From NCBI GenBank assembly GCA_021814735.1, contig JAKAHX010000004.1, forward strand, positions 1-10,307: 10,307 bases of DNA, written 5' to 3'. Both the position numbers and the translations under genes were made by a program. Positions within the stretch are counted from its first letter, which is position 1. The number at the start of each line of letters is the position of its first letter. Below the pieces are notes generated by a model. It was not told the DNA's origin. It saw only the letters and a program-made list of their open reading frames with translations, and did not search any database. Shown one piece after another: positions 1 to 5,294 of the stretch. The stretch is from Chloroflexota bacterium. GTDB taxonomy: Bacteria > Chloroflexota > Limnocylindria > Limnocylindrales > CSP1-4.

Positions 1-1002
1 GTCCTCCGTGGGCTCGAGCTCCAGGGTGGGTGCCTGGTCGCGGGTCAGCTTGGCGGCCGCCTGTCGGCGCGGCCTGAAATCGGCCACGGCGGCCGCCATG
101 GCGAGCACGTCGGCTCCCGGGAGGGCATCCAGCACTGCGGTGCGCATCGCGGCGGTGGTGCTCCCGTGCACGATGGTCGCCTCCGCGGGGAGCGGCACGG
201 ACGTCAGCCCCACGATGAGCGTGACGCGCGCACCGCGTGCCAGGGCCGCCTCGGCGATCGCGACGCCCATCCGGCCGGAGGACCGGTTGCCGATGAAGCG
301 GACCGGGTCGATGGGTTCGGCGGTGCCACCGGCCGTCACGACCACGCGCCGCCCGGCGAAGTCCCCCGCCGCACCCGCCCGGGGCATGTCGGCGGAGGGC
401 GCGGCCGCGCCGGCCGGTCCCGGCTCGCCGCTGCCGGTGGTCGCGAGCGAGGCGACGACCGCGTCGACGACCTGGGCCGGTTCGGCCAGCCGCCCCTGGC
501 CGATCAGTCCGGAGGCGAGCACGCCGGTCGCCGGTTCGACGATCGTGTAGCCGAACGCGTGCAGCCGTTCGACGTTGGCCCGGGTGGCCGGATGCGCGTA
601 CATCCCGGCGTCCATGGCCGGCGCCACCACCACCGGCGCGCGCGAGGCCAGGCAGGTCGCGGTGATCACGTCGCCGGCCAGGCCGGTCGCCATCGCCGCC
701 AGCCAGTGCGCCGTGGCCGGGGCGACCACGATCGCGTCGGCCGAGCGTGCCGCCACCACGTGCCCGATGCGCGCGTCGGGAAGGAGCTCGAGCGGGTCCA
801 GGAGCACCGGCCGGCCGCTGAGCGTCTCGAAGGTGAGCGGGCCCACGAACGCAGCGGCGGAGCGCGTCATCAGGACCTGGACCCGGGCGCCCTCGGCGGT
901 GAGGCGGCGCAGCAGCTCGACGGCCTTGTACGCGGCGATCGAGCCGGTGACGCCCAGCACGATCGACCGTCCGGCGAGGCGTCCCGTGGCGGTCTCGCTC
1001 AT
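1..1002 (-). CDS. coaBC: Bifunctional phosphopantothenoylcysteine decarboxylase / phosphopantothenate-cysteine ligase CoaBC, 3' end cut by window edge
   Basis: Makes 4'-phosphopantetheine from 4'-phosphopantothenate and cysteine in cytoplasmic coenzyme A synthesis. 334 codons are visible, open to base 1; about 70 residues are missing compared with E. coli Dfp (406 aa). Residues 12-185 are the flavin-dependent CoaC domain: VTGSIAAYK at 18-26, catalytic His81 in ARIGH, APATAH at 94-99, PAMDAGMY at 128-135, and the flap LASGLIGQGR at 162-171. A Gly/Ala/Pro linker (about 186-214) leads to CoaB: VVTAGGTAEPIDPVRFIGNRSSG from 220, with Asn239 and Lys318 matching E. coli Asn210 and Lys289. Two CoaC positions differ from E. 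coli: Asn125 is Asp131 and Cys158 is Ser164. The ATG at 1002 overlaps the coaX stop (ATGA). There is no clear SD, so translation is probably coupled to coaX. Family assignment is certain; the effect of the substitutions is not known. Confidence 0.96.
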   Translation of the reverse strand, partial: MSETATGRLAGRSIVLGVTGSIAAYKAVELLRRLTAEGARVQVLMTRSAAAFVGPLTFETLSGRPVLLDPLELLPDARIGHVVAARSADAIVVAPATAHWLAAMATGLAGDVITATCLASRAPVVVAPAMDAGMYAHPATRANVERLHAFGYTIVEPATGVLASGLIGQGRLAEPAQVVDAVVASLATTGSGEPGPAGAAAPSADMPRAGAAGDFAGRRVVVTAGGTAEPIDPVRFIGNRSSGRMGVAIAEAALARGARVTLIVGLTSVPLPAEATIVHGSTTAAMRTAVLDALPGADVLAMAAAVADFRPRRQAAAKLTRDQAPTLELEPTED

Positions 1003-1970
1003 GGGCCCGTGCCCCCCGCGACGGCCCCGCGGCTCCGGCCCGTGCCTCCCGCGACGGTTCCCGTGCTCCTCGCGACGGCTCCTGTGCTCCGCCCCGTGCT
1101 CCTCGTGCGCCGTGGGGCCGGGATGGCACCCGGTGCCGCCGGCCCTCTGCCGCGCGCGGCACGGGCCGCCGTCGTTGCCGCGGTCCACGCGGACGGTGCC
1201 GCCTCCGCCGCAAGGATCGCCAGTCCGCTCAGGGTGAGGTCGGGATCGATCGCGTCCACCCCGGTGAGTTCGTCGACCCAAGGGAGCTGGCTGACGCCGC
1301 CGGTCAGGACGACCGCCACCCGCGCACCGGGGCTGTCGGCGAGCAGCTCGGCCCGGATCCGGTCCAGGAGTTCACGGGCGAGCCCCAGGGCCCCGTAGAC
1401 CGCGCCGCTCCGGATGGCGCTCACGGTGTCCCGGCCGATCGCACGCTCCGGCCGCAGCGGTTCCACCCGGGGCAGCTGGGCGGTCCGGGCCGCCAGCGCC
1501 TCGAGGCCCAGCTCGATCCCGGGCGCGATGGCCCCACCGACGAATGCACCGTCGCGGGCCACCACGTCCACCGTGGTGGCCGTGCCGAAGTCGAGGACCA
1601 GGGCGGGCGTCCCGTAGCGACGTCCGGCAGCCAGGGCGTTGACCAGCCGGTCCGCACCCACCTCCGAGGGCTGATCCACCCGGACCGGGATCGGGACGTT
1701 GTCGGCCGTGGCCTCGAGCAGCGGGAGGCCGCGACGGGCCACCGCGGAGGCGATGGCGCGGCCGACCTGCGGGACCACGCTCGCCAGCACCACGCGATCC
1801 ACGTCCTCGAGACGCAGCCCGTCCAGGCCCAGGAGCTGCTGAAGCAGGAGTTCCGCCTCGTCCACGGTCGCTCGCGGGGGCGTCACGGCGCGGCGCGTGC
1901 CGGCCACGCGGCCCTCCTCCACGAGCCCCAGCGTGACGTTCGAGTTGCCGACGTCGATCGCGAGCAGCAT
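999..1970 (-). CDS. coaX: Type III pantothenate kinase CoaX with an unusual repeat-rich C-terminal tail
   Basis: ATP-dependent phosphorylation of pantothenate, the first step of CoA synthesis; ASKHA-fold cytoplasmic dimer. 323 aa against about 255 for the family. Visible motifs: LLAIDVGNSN at 2-11 (Asp6, phosphate loop), GADRLVNA at 105-112 (Asp107, catalytic), DFGTATTVD at 127-135, GGAIAPGIELGLEAL at 145-159, the AIRSG helix at 185-189, LTGG at 222-225 and DPDLTLSGL at 242-250. The fold should end near residue 260. The remaining ~60 residues are Ala/Arg then Gly/Thr/Arg repeats. I chose ATG 1970 because the family begins MLLAIDVGN; the longer in-frame start at 2021 adds 17 unlike residues. 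The ATG follows a TATCAT box by 7 nt with no SD, which fits a leaderless message. It is the first gene of an operon with coaBC and is divergent from the gene at 2063. Confidence 0.96.
   Translation of the reverse strand: MLLAIDVGNSNVTLGLVEEGRVAGTRRAVTPPRATVDEAELLLQQLLGLDGLRLEDVDRVVLASVVPQVGRAIASAVARRGLPLLEATADNVPIPVRVDQPSEVGADRLVNALAAGRRYGTPALVLDFGTATTVDVVARDGAFVGGAIAPGIELGLEALAARTAQLPRVEPLRPERAIGRDTVSAIRSGAVYGALGLARELLDRIRAELLADSPGARVAVVLTGGVSQLPWVDELTGVDAIDPDLTLSGLAILAAEAAPSAWTAATTAARAARGRGPAAPGAIPAPRRTRSTGRSTGAVARSTGTVAGGTGRSRGAVAGGTGP
1003..1113 (-). repeat. Degenerate tandem repeat encoding the CoaX C-terminal tail
   Basis: Read on the minus strand, the last ~36 codons of coaX are imperfect units. 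RSTGRSTGAVA is followed by RSTGTVA, GGTGRSRGAVA and GGTG, that is, 33-nt composite units and a shorter 21-nt unit. Each is built on an (A/G)GGNACGGG core, most followed by GCCGTCGCG or ACCGTCGCG. The repeat keeps the reading frame and ends at the coaX stop / coaBC start. It looks like in-frame expansion of a simple sequence. Confidence 0.7.
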
Positions 1971-1977
1971 CCGGGCG

Positions 1978-1983
1978 ATGATA
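1978..1983 (-). promoter_or_regulatory. Candidate -10 box (TATCAT) for coaX-coaBC
   Basis: TATCAT on the minus strand (5 of 6 to TATAAT) ends 7 nt before the coaX ATG at 1970. A transcript starting 7 nt downstream of the box would begin within a base or two of the start codon, giving a leaderless mRNA. I see no convincing -35. Confidence 0.5.
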
Positions 1984-2015
1984 CGCCCGGGGTTTCCGTG
2001 CCCAGCCGGGCTTGC

Positions 2016-2021
2016 TACCAT
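2016..2021 (+). promoter_or_regulatory. Candidate -10 box (TACCAT) for the 2063 gene
   Basis: TACCAT matches the most conserved -10 positions (T, A, A, T). It would start transcription near 2028, leaving a ~35-nt leader that contains the GGAGGAG at 2053-2059. A tight inverted repeat, CCGGGG-GT-CCCCGG (2022-2035), covers the predicted start point. It has no room for a hairpin loop and could be an operator or chance. No clear -35. Confidence 0.4.
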
Positions 2022-2052
2022 CCGGGGGTCCCCGGCGCACGGGGCCCACGCT

Positions 2053-2059
2053 GGAGGAG
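2053..2059 (+). promoter_or_regulatory. Ribosome binding site that decides the 2063 start
   Basis: GGAGGAG lies just before GTG 2063; the GGAGG core is 5 nt from the start. It supports GTG 2063 over the longer TTG start at 2012, which would sit inside the proposed promoter. Confidence 0.65.
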
Positions 2060-2062
2060 CAT

Positions 2063-2524
2063 GTGGCCGCCCTTCCGCCCGCCAAATTCTTCGTCAACCA
2101 TGGGGTCATCGGCAGCCCCACCGATCTCTACCATCTCCTCCGTCCCCTCCTGAAGCAGACCGTGGCCTACGCGTACCTGCGCGGTCGCGAGGTGGTCGCG
2201 CACGGCGTCGGCCCGGTCGAGCGGATCGTGATCGATCGTCCCGACGTCTCCACCTACTTCACGCCGCTCTCCGTCTGCGTGAACGTCGACTCGTTCGAGT
2301 ACCTGGAGTTCGACACGCGGCCGGACGGTGCGGTCACCTTTGCCCTGGTCCAGGGGGACGAGCGCGTGGTCATCACATACCAGGCGGATGGGAGCGAGCC
2401 CGAGGACGGGATGGCCGCGCAGGCCACCCTGGACCTGGTGCGCGACGATTACGTGCAGATGGAGCTGGGCGGCCTGGGAGCGCCGGGAGCGCCGGGGGAC
2501 GCGGGGCAGGGCGCCAGCGACTGA
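2063..2524 (+). CDS. Conserved-looking hypothetical protein, 153 aa
   Basis: I do not recognise the family. It is a soluble, non-secreted protein with no membrane segment or signal peptide. Its body (residues ~5-120) reads as a compact alpha/beta fold. An N-terminal helix-prone stretch contains FFVNHG and LYHLLRPLLKQTVAYAYLRG. Alternating beta-type segments follow (VERIVID, YFTPLSVCVNVD, YLEFD, AVTFALV, RVVITYQ), then a helix near ATLDLVRDDYVQM. The last ~18 residues (GGLGAPGAPGDAGQGASD) are low complexity. Codon third positions are strongly G/C, as in the neighbouring genes, so I believe it is coding. The start is GTG with a good SD; the TTG at 2012 is the longer alternative. It is divergent from coaX and lies 99 bp before the M16 peptidase gene on the same strand. 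Context does not point to a role. Confidence 0.75.
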   Translation: MAALPPAKFFVNHGVIGSPTDLYHLLRPLLKQTVAYAYLRGREVVAHGVGPVERIVIDRPDVSTYFTPLSVCVNVDSFEYLEFDTRPDGAVTFALVQGDERVVITYQADGSEPEDGMAAQATLDLVRDDYVQMELGGLGAPGAPGDAGQGASD

Positions 2525-2580
2525 GCCGAACGCCGGCAACGTAGCCGAACGCCGGCAACCCAGCCGAACGCCGGCGGCCC
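2524..2580 (+). repeat. Three tandem 19-bp direct repeats upstream of the M16 peptidase gene
   Basis: The unit AGCCGAACGCCGGCAACGT begins at 2524, 2543 and 2562. The first 14-17 bases are identical in the three copies and the last bases drift. Each unit holds a small dyad (GCCG-AACGC-CGGC). The first copy begins on the last base of the preceding stop codon. The array would lie about 40 to 100 bp upstream of the proposed start point of the peptidase operon, so regulator binding sites or small RNA hairpins are both possible. Confidence 0.85.
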
Positions 2581-2586
2581 CGGCAG

Positions 2587-2604
2587 CCCCGTCGGCCCCG
2601 TCGG
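2587..2604 (+). repeat. Two-copy 9-bp tandem repeat CCCCGTCGG
   Basis: CCCCGTCGG occurs at 2587-2595 and 2596-2604, just before the candidate -10 box of the peptidase gene. With the 19-bp array it makes nearly the whole 99-bp gap repetitive. Confidence 0.7.
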
Positions 2605-2609
2605 CCGTG

Positions 2610-2615
2610 TACCAT
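2610..2615 (+). promoter_or_regulatory. Candidate -10 box (TACCAT) for the M16-TPR-ndk operon
   Basis: TACCATCC repeats the same word seen at 2016. It ends 8 nt before ATG 2624. There is no SD in the gap (CCCCCGCG), so a leaderless or nearly leaderless transcript is the simplest reading. Confidence 0.45.
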
Positions 2616-2623
2616 CCCCCGCG

Positions 2624-3946
2624 ATGTTCGAGCGAACCGCGCTGCCGGGCGGGCCGCGGGTGATCACCGTGCGCCTCCCCGCGGCCCGGTCCTTCTCCGC
2701 CGTTGCCTATGTCCGCGCCGGATCCCGCATGGAGAGCCGCGCCGAATCGGGCATGGCGCACTTCATGGAGCACCTCACCTTCAAGGGCACCGCATCGTGG
2801 CCGTCCACGCGTTCGGTGTCGGAGGCCATCGAGGGCAGCGGAGGCACCAGCAACGCGGCCACCGACCGCGAGTCCACGAGCTACTGGGCGCGTGTCCCGT
2901 CCCGCGATGCCCCGCTGGCCATGCGGATGCTGGGCGAGCTCGTCACGCGCCCGTTGCTGCGCGAGGACGACGTCGCGCACGAGCGCGCGGTGGTGATCGA
3001 GGAGATCCGCTCGTACCGCGACGATCCCGGCGAGTTCGTGTTCAACCTGCTCGACATGGCCGTCTTCGGCGATACCCCGCTCGGCTGGGAGATCGCCGGC
3101 GACGAGGAGAGCGTCGCCGGTCTCACCGCCTCGTCGCTGCGCGGCTTCTGGGAGCGCTGGTACCGGCCCTCCAACGTGGTCGTGGCGGCCGCCGGCGATC
3201 TGGACCACGACACGATCTGCGCCATGGTCGAGGAGGGGTTCGGGTCGGACGGCGCACCGGAGGCCGCGCCGCGGCCGGGATCTCCCCTGGATGGCCGCCC
3301 CGCCTGGACGCCGGGCGACGGACGCTTCCTGCCCGCCCCCCCGCTGCCATCGCCCGAGCGGTTCCGCATCGTGAACCGGCCGGGCTCGCAGGCGCACCTC
3401 GCCCTCGCGGTACCCGCCCTCCGCCGCGACGATCCCGACCAGTGGACGCTGGAGCTGCTGGACACCGTGCTCGGCGAGGGGATGAGCAGCCGACTCTTCC
3501 TGCACCTCCGCGAGGAGGCCGGGCTCGCCTACGACGTCCACTCCTTCATCAGCGACTTCGCCGACTGCGGGATGCTCGGGATCTACGCGGGCGTGGATCC
3601 ACACATGCTGACGCAGGCGCTGGAGGCGATCCTCCGGGAGCTCTCGGAGCTGCGCGACCGCCGGATCCCCGACGACGAGCTGGCGCGTGCGAAGGCGTAT
3701 GCATGCGGCCGGCTGGAACTCCGGCTGGAGGAGGGCCGGAACCTCGCCTCGTGGCTGGGAGCGCAGGAGGCGCTCCACGAGCGGACGCTGTCACCCGACG
3801 AGGCCATCGGGGCGATCCAGGCGGTGGACGCCGACGCGATCCGTTCGCTGGCTGGCCGGCTGTTCCGCGACGAGGCGCTCTCGCTGGCGGTCATTTTGCC
3901 GGGCCGGCGCGGCACGGGCCTCGAGCGCAGGATGCGACTGCCATGA
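2624..3946 (+). CDS. M16B family zinc metallopeptidase (processing-peptidase-like)
   Basis: Zinc-dependent endopeptidase of the pitrilysin / mitochondrial-processing-peptidase clan; bacterial members degrade or trim peptides. 440 aa, the usual two-domain single-chain M16B size. The zinc and catalytic motif HFMEH is at 46-50 (His46, Glu49, His50), and the third ligand is Glu126 or Glu127 in HERAVVIEEI. This is the expected ~76 residues on, so the enzyme should be active. The C-terminal domain carries the substrate-binding Arg/Tyr pair in LREEAGLAY (Arg296, Tyr303). There is no signal peptide, so it is likely cytoplasmic. A Pro-rich segment (~215-245) joins the two halves. The partner M16 gene often found beside such genes is absent, so a homodimer is likely. 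ATG 2624 is at the family start and has no SD (see the -10 box at 2610). It is the first gene of an operon with the TPR gene (ATGA overlap) and ndk. Confidence 0.94.
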   Translation: MFERTALPGGPRVITVRLPAARSFSAVAYVRAGSRMESRAESGMAHFMEHLTFKGTASWPSTRSVSEAIEGSGGTSNAATDRESTSYWARVPSRDAPLAMRMLGELVTRPLLREDDVAHERAVVIEEIRSYRDDPGEFVFNLLDMAVFGDTPLGWEIAGDEESVAGLTASSLRGFWERWYRPSNVVVAAAGDLDHDTICAMVEEGFGSDGAPEAAPRPGSPLDGRPAWTPGDGRFLPAPPLPSPERFRIVNRPGSQAHLALAVPALRRDDPDQWTLELLDTVLGEGMSSRLFLHLREEAGLAYDVHSFISDFADCGMLGIYAGVDPHMLTQALEAILRELSELRDRRIPDDELARAKAYACGRLELRLEEGRNLASWLGAQEALHERTLSPDEAIGAIQAVDADAIRSLAGRLFRDEALSLAVILPGRRGTGLERRMRLP

Positions 3947-4830
3947 ACGACGACGGGACTGCGCGGGTGTCCGGCCGGACAGACCTCGCCCTCGACCAGG
4001 ACCCGGGGAGCGTTGGCGACCCACTGGCGGTCGACGCGCCCCCGGAATCCGGGGACGGCGAGGCGCCGTCAGCGCAGCCCGCGGGCAGCGCCGTGGCCGA
4101 GGCGCGCATCGCGCAGCTCCACCTCCGCGTCGGGATGCTGGGTCTGGCGCGCGCGGAACTCGAGACGCTCGCCGCGCACGGCTCGCTGGACGTGCCGGCG
4201 CTCGCCGACCTGGCCGAGGTGCGGTGGCGGACCGGGGACCTGGTCGGTGCCGGCGAGGCCGCCGATGCGCACCTCCAGGCGGGCGGCGAGGAACTGGTGG
4301 CCCTGTGCGTCGCGGCCGAGGCGGCCGCCGCGGCCGGGCGTGCCGCGGACGCGCGCGAGCTCGCGGTTCGTGCCCTCTCGCGCGGCCGCGATCGCCTGGA
4401 CGACGTCTTTGCCGGCGAGCCGCGTGCCGCGATCTGGCCCCCCGACGCAGCTCGCGAAGGGCTGCCCACCCGGGCCGGTGCCGGCGCGCCGGATGCGATG
4501 TCCCCCGCGGGCGCCCAGCCGGTCGGGCCTGCCAGCGCACCGTCGGCCGAGCTGGACGATGTGCAGTCCCGGGTCGCCCGGGGCGACGTGGAGGGGACCG
4601 CGACCCGCCTTGCCCTGATCCTGCGTGAGCGGCCCGTCCTGGCCGCCGCCGTGCTCGCGATGGCCGACGAGGCGCTGCGGGTGGCGGGCCCGGGCCCCGA
4701 GGCCGCGGCGCTGCACGTCGCGCGCGGCGACGCCTACCGCCTGATGGGACGCGAGGCCCTCGCGTCCGAGGCGTTCCGACAAGCCAGCAGGGCGCTTCGC
4801 AGCGCCCGACCACCCGGAGACACACCGTGA
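3943..4830 (+). CDS. TPR-like helical repeat protein of unknown function
   Basis: 295 aa. Residues 1-50 are acidic, Pro/Gly/Asp-rich and probably disordered. Helical hairpins resembling tetratricopeptide repeats follow at about 52-80 (AEARIAQLHLRVGMLGLARAE), 85-113 (ALADLAEVRWRTGDLVGAGE) and 118-147. A Pro/Ala/Gly-rich linker (~160-200) leads to further helices at 203-248. The last and best TPR unit is at 255-287 (ALHVARGDAYRLMGREALAS). No signal peptide or membrane segment, so a cytoplasmic scaffold is likely; the partner is unknown. The ATG overlaps the M16 stop by ATGA and the gene's own stop overlaps the ndk start by GTGA, so the three are almost certainly co-translated. A weak AGGA lies 10 nt before the start. 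The TPR call rests on helical pattern and the W/G/A spacing, not a strong consensus. Confidence 0.8.
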   Translation: MNDDGTARVSGRTDLALDQDPGSVGDPLAVDAPPESGDGEAPSAQPAGSAVAEARIAQLHLRVGMLGLARAELETLAAHGSLDVPALADLAEVRWRTGDLVGAGEAADAHLQAGGEELVALCVAAEAAAAAGRAADARELAVRALSRGRDRLDDVFAGEPRAAIWPPDAAREGLPTRAGAGAPDAMSPAGAQPVGPASAPSAELDDVQSRVARGDVEGTATRLALILRERPVLAAAVLAMADEALRVAGPGPEAAALHVARGDAYRLMGREALASEAFRQASRALRSARPPGDTP

Positions 4831-5291
4831 TCGAACGCACCCTCGTCCTGGTCAAGCCCGACGGCGTCCAGCGGCTGCTCGTCGGCCGGATCCTTGCCCG
4901 GTACGAGGAACGTGGGCTCAAACTGGTCGGGCTCAAGCTCGTGCAGGTGGATCGCGAGTTCGCGGAGCGTCACTACGCCGTGCACCGCGGCAAGCCGTTC
5001 TTCGAGGGGCTCGTGGCGTTCATCACCTCCGGGCCGCTCGTCGCGGTCGCCCTCGAAGGGCCCGATGCGGTCGCGATCGTGCGCACCATGAACGGCGCTA
5101 CGCGACCTGTCCAGGCCGACCCGGGGACCATCCGGGGCGACCTCGCGGTGGAGACCGCGCAGAACCTGGTGCACGCCTCCGACAGCGCCGAGACCGCGGA
5201 GGCCGAGCTCGCCCTCTGGTTCCGCCCCGAAGAGCTCGTCCGGTACGCGCGAGAGATCGATCGCTGGGTCCTCGCCCCCGAGGGGGCGTGA
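4827..5291 (+). CDS. ndk: Nucleoside diphosphate kinase
   Basis: Transfers the gamma-phosphate of ATP to NDPs through a phosphohistidine; cytoplasmic oligomer supplying NTPs and dNTPs. 154 aa, a little longer than the usual 135-150. Family residues are in place: ERTLVLVKPDGVQR at 3-16 (Lys10), Tyr50, HRGKPFF at 53-59, Arg86, PGTIRGD at 99-105 (Arg103), and catalytic His116 in NLVHASDS with Glu127 following. Small deviations: the usual HYAEH is HYAVH, the HGSDS glycine is Ala, and the LMGAT stretch reads MNGAT. None removes a catalytic residue. GTG start 4827 overlaps the upstream stop (GTGA), with GGAG at 4816-4819 seven nt upstream. It is the last gene of the M16-TPR-ndk operon and ends 3 bp from the convergent membrane-protein operon, leaving no intergenic terminator. 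Confidence 0.97.
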   Translation: MIERTLVLVKPDGVQRLLVGRILARYEERGLKLVGLKLVQVDREFAERHYAVHRGKPFFEGLVAFITSGPLVAVALEGPDAVAIVRTMNGATRPVQADPGTIRGDLAVETAQNLVHASDSAETAEAELALWFRPEELVRYAREIDRWVLAPEGA

Positions 5292-5294
5292 CCG

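Noticed and set aside
1..1002. coaBC as a pseudogene because of the altered CoaC residues
   Set aside because: The frame is open throughout. The catalytic His and all visible CoaB residues are conserved, the gene is coupled to coaX, and related lineages also vary at these positions.
999..1200. Frameshift as the cause of the odd CoaX tail
   Set aside because: The tail keeps frame to an exact ATGA junction with coaBC, and the units are in-frame repeats. A frameshift would not be expected to land on the coupling overlap.
166..1398. 410-codon plus-strand frame over coaBC and the coaX end
   Set aside because: It is antisense to CoaBC and CoaX, which match their families over their whole visible length. 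The His/Arg/Gly-rich translation has no motif.
2022..2035. CCGGGG-GT-CCCCGG inverted repeat as a terminator or hairpin
   Set aside because: The spacer is 2 nt, too short for a loop, and there is no T-run. It lies in a divergent promoter region where no gene ends. At this GC such dyads arise by chance.
2015..3778. 587-codon minus-strand frame opposite the 2063 gene and the M16 gene
   Set aside because: It is the shadow of two well-supported plus-strand genes. There are no recognisable domains, and the composition is typical of antisense reading in GC-rich DNA.
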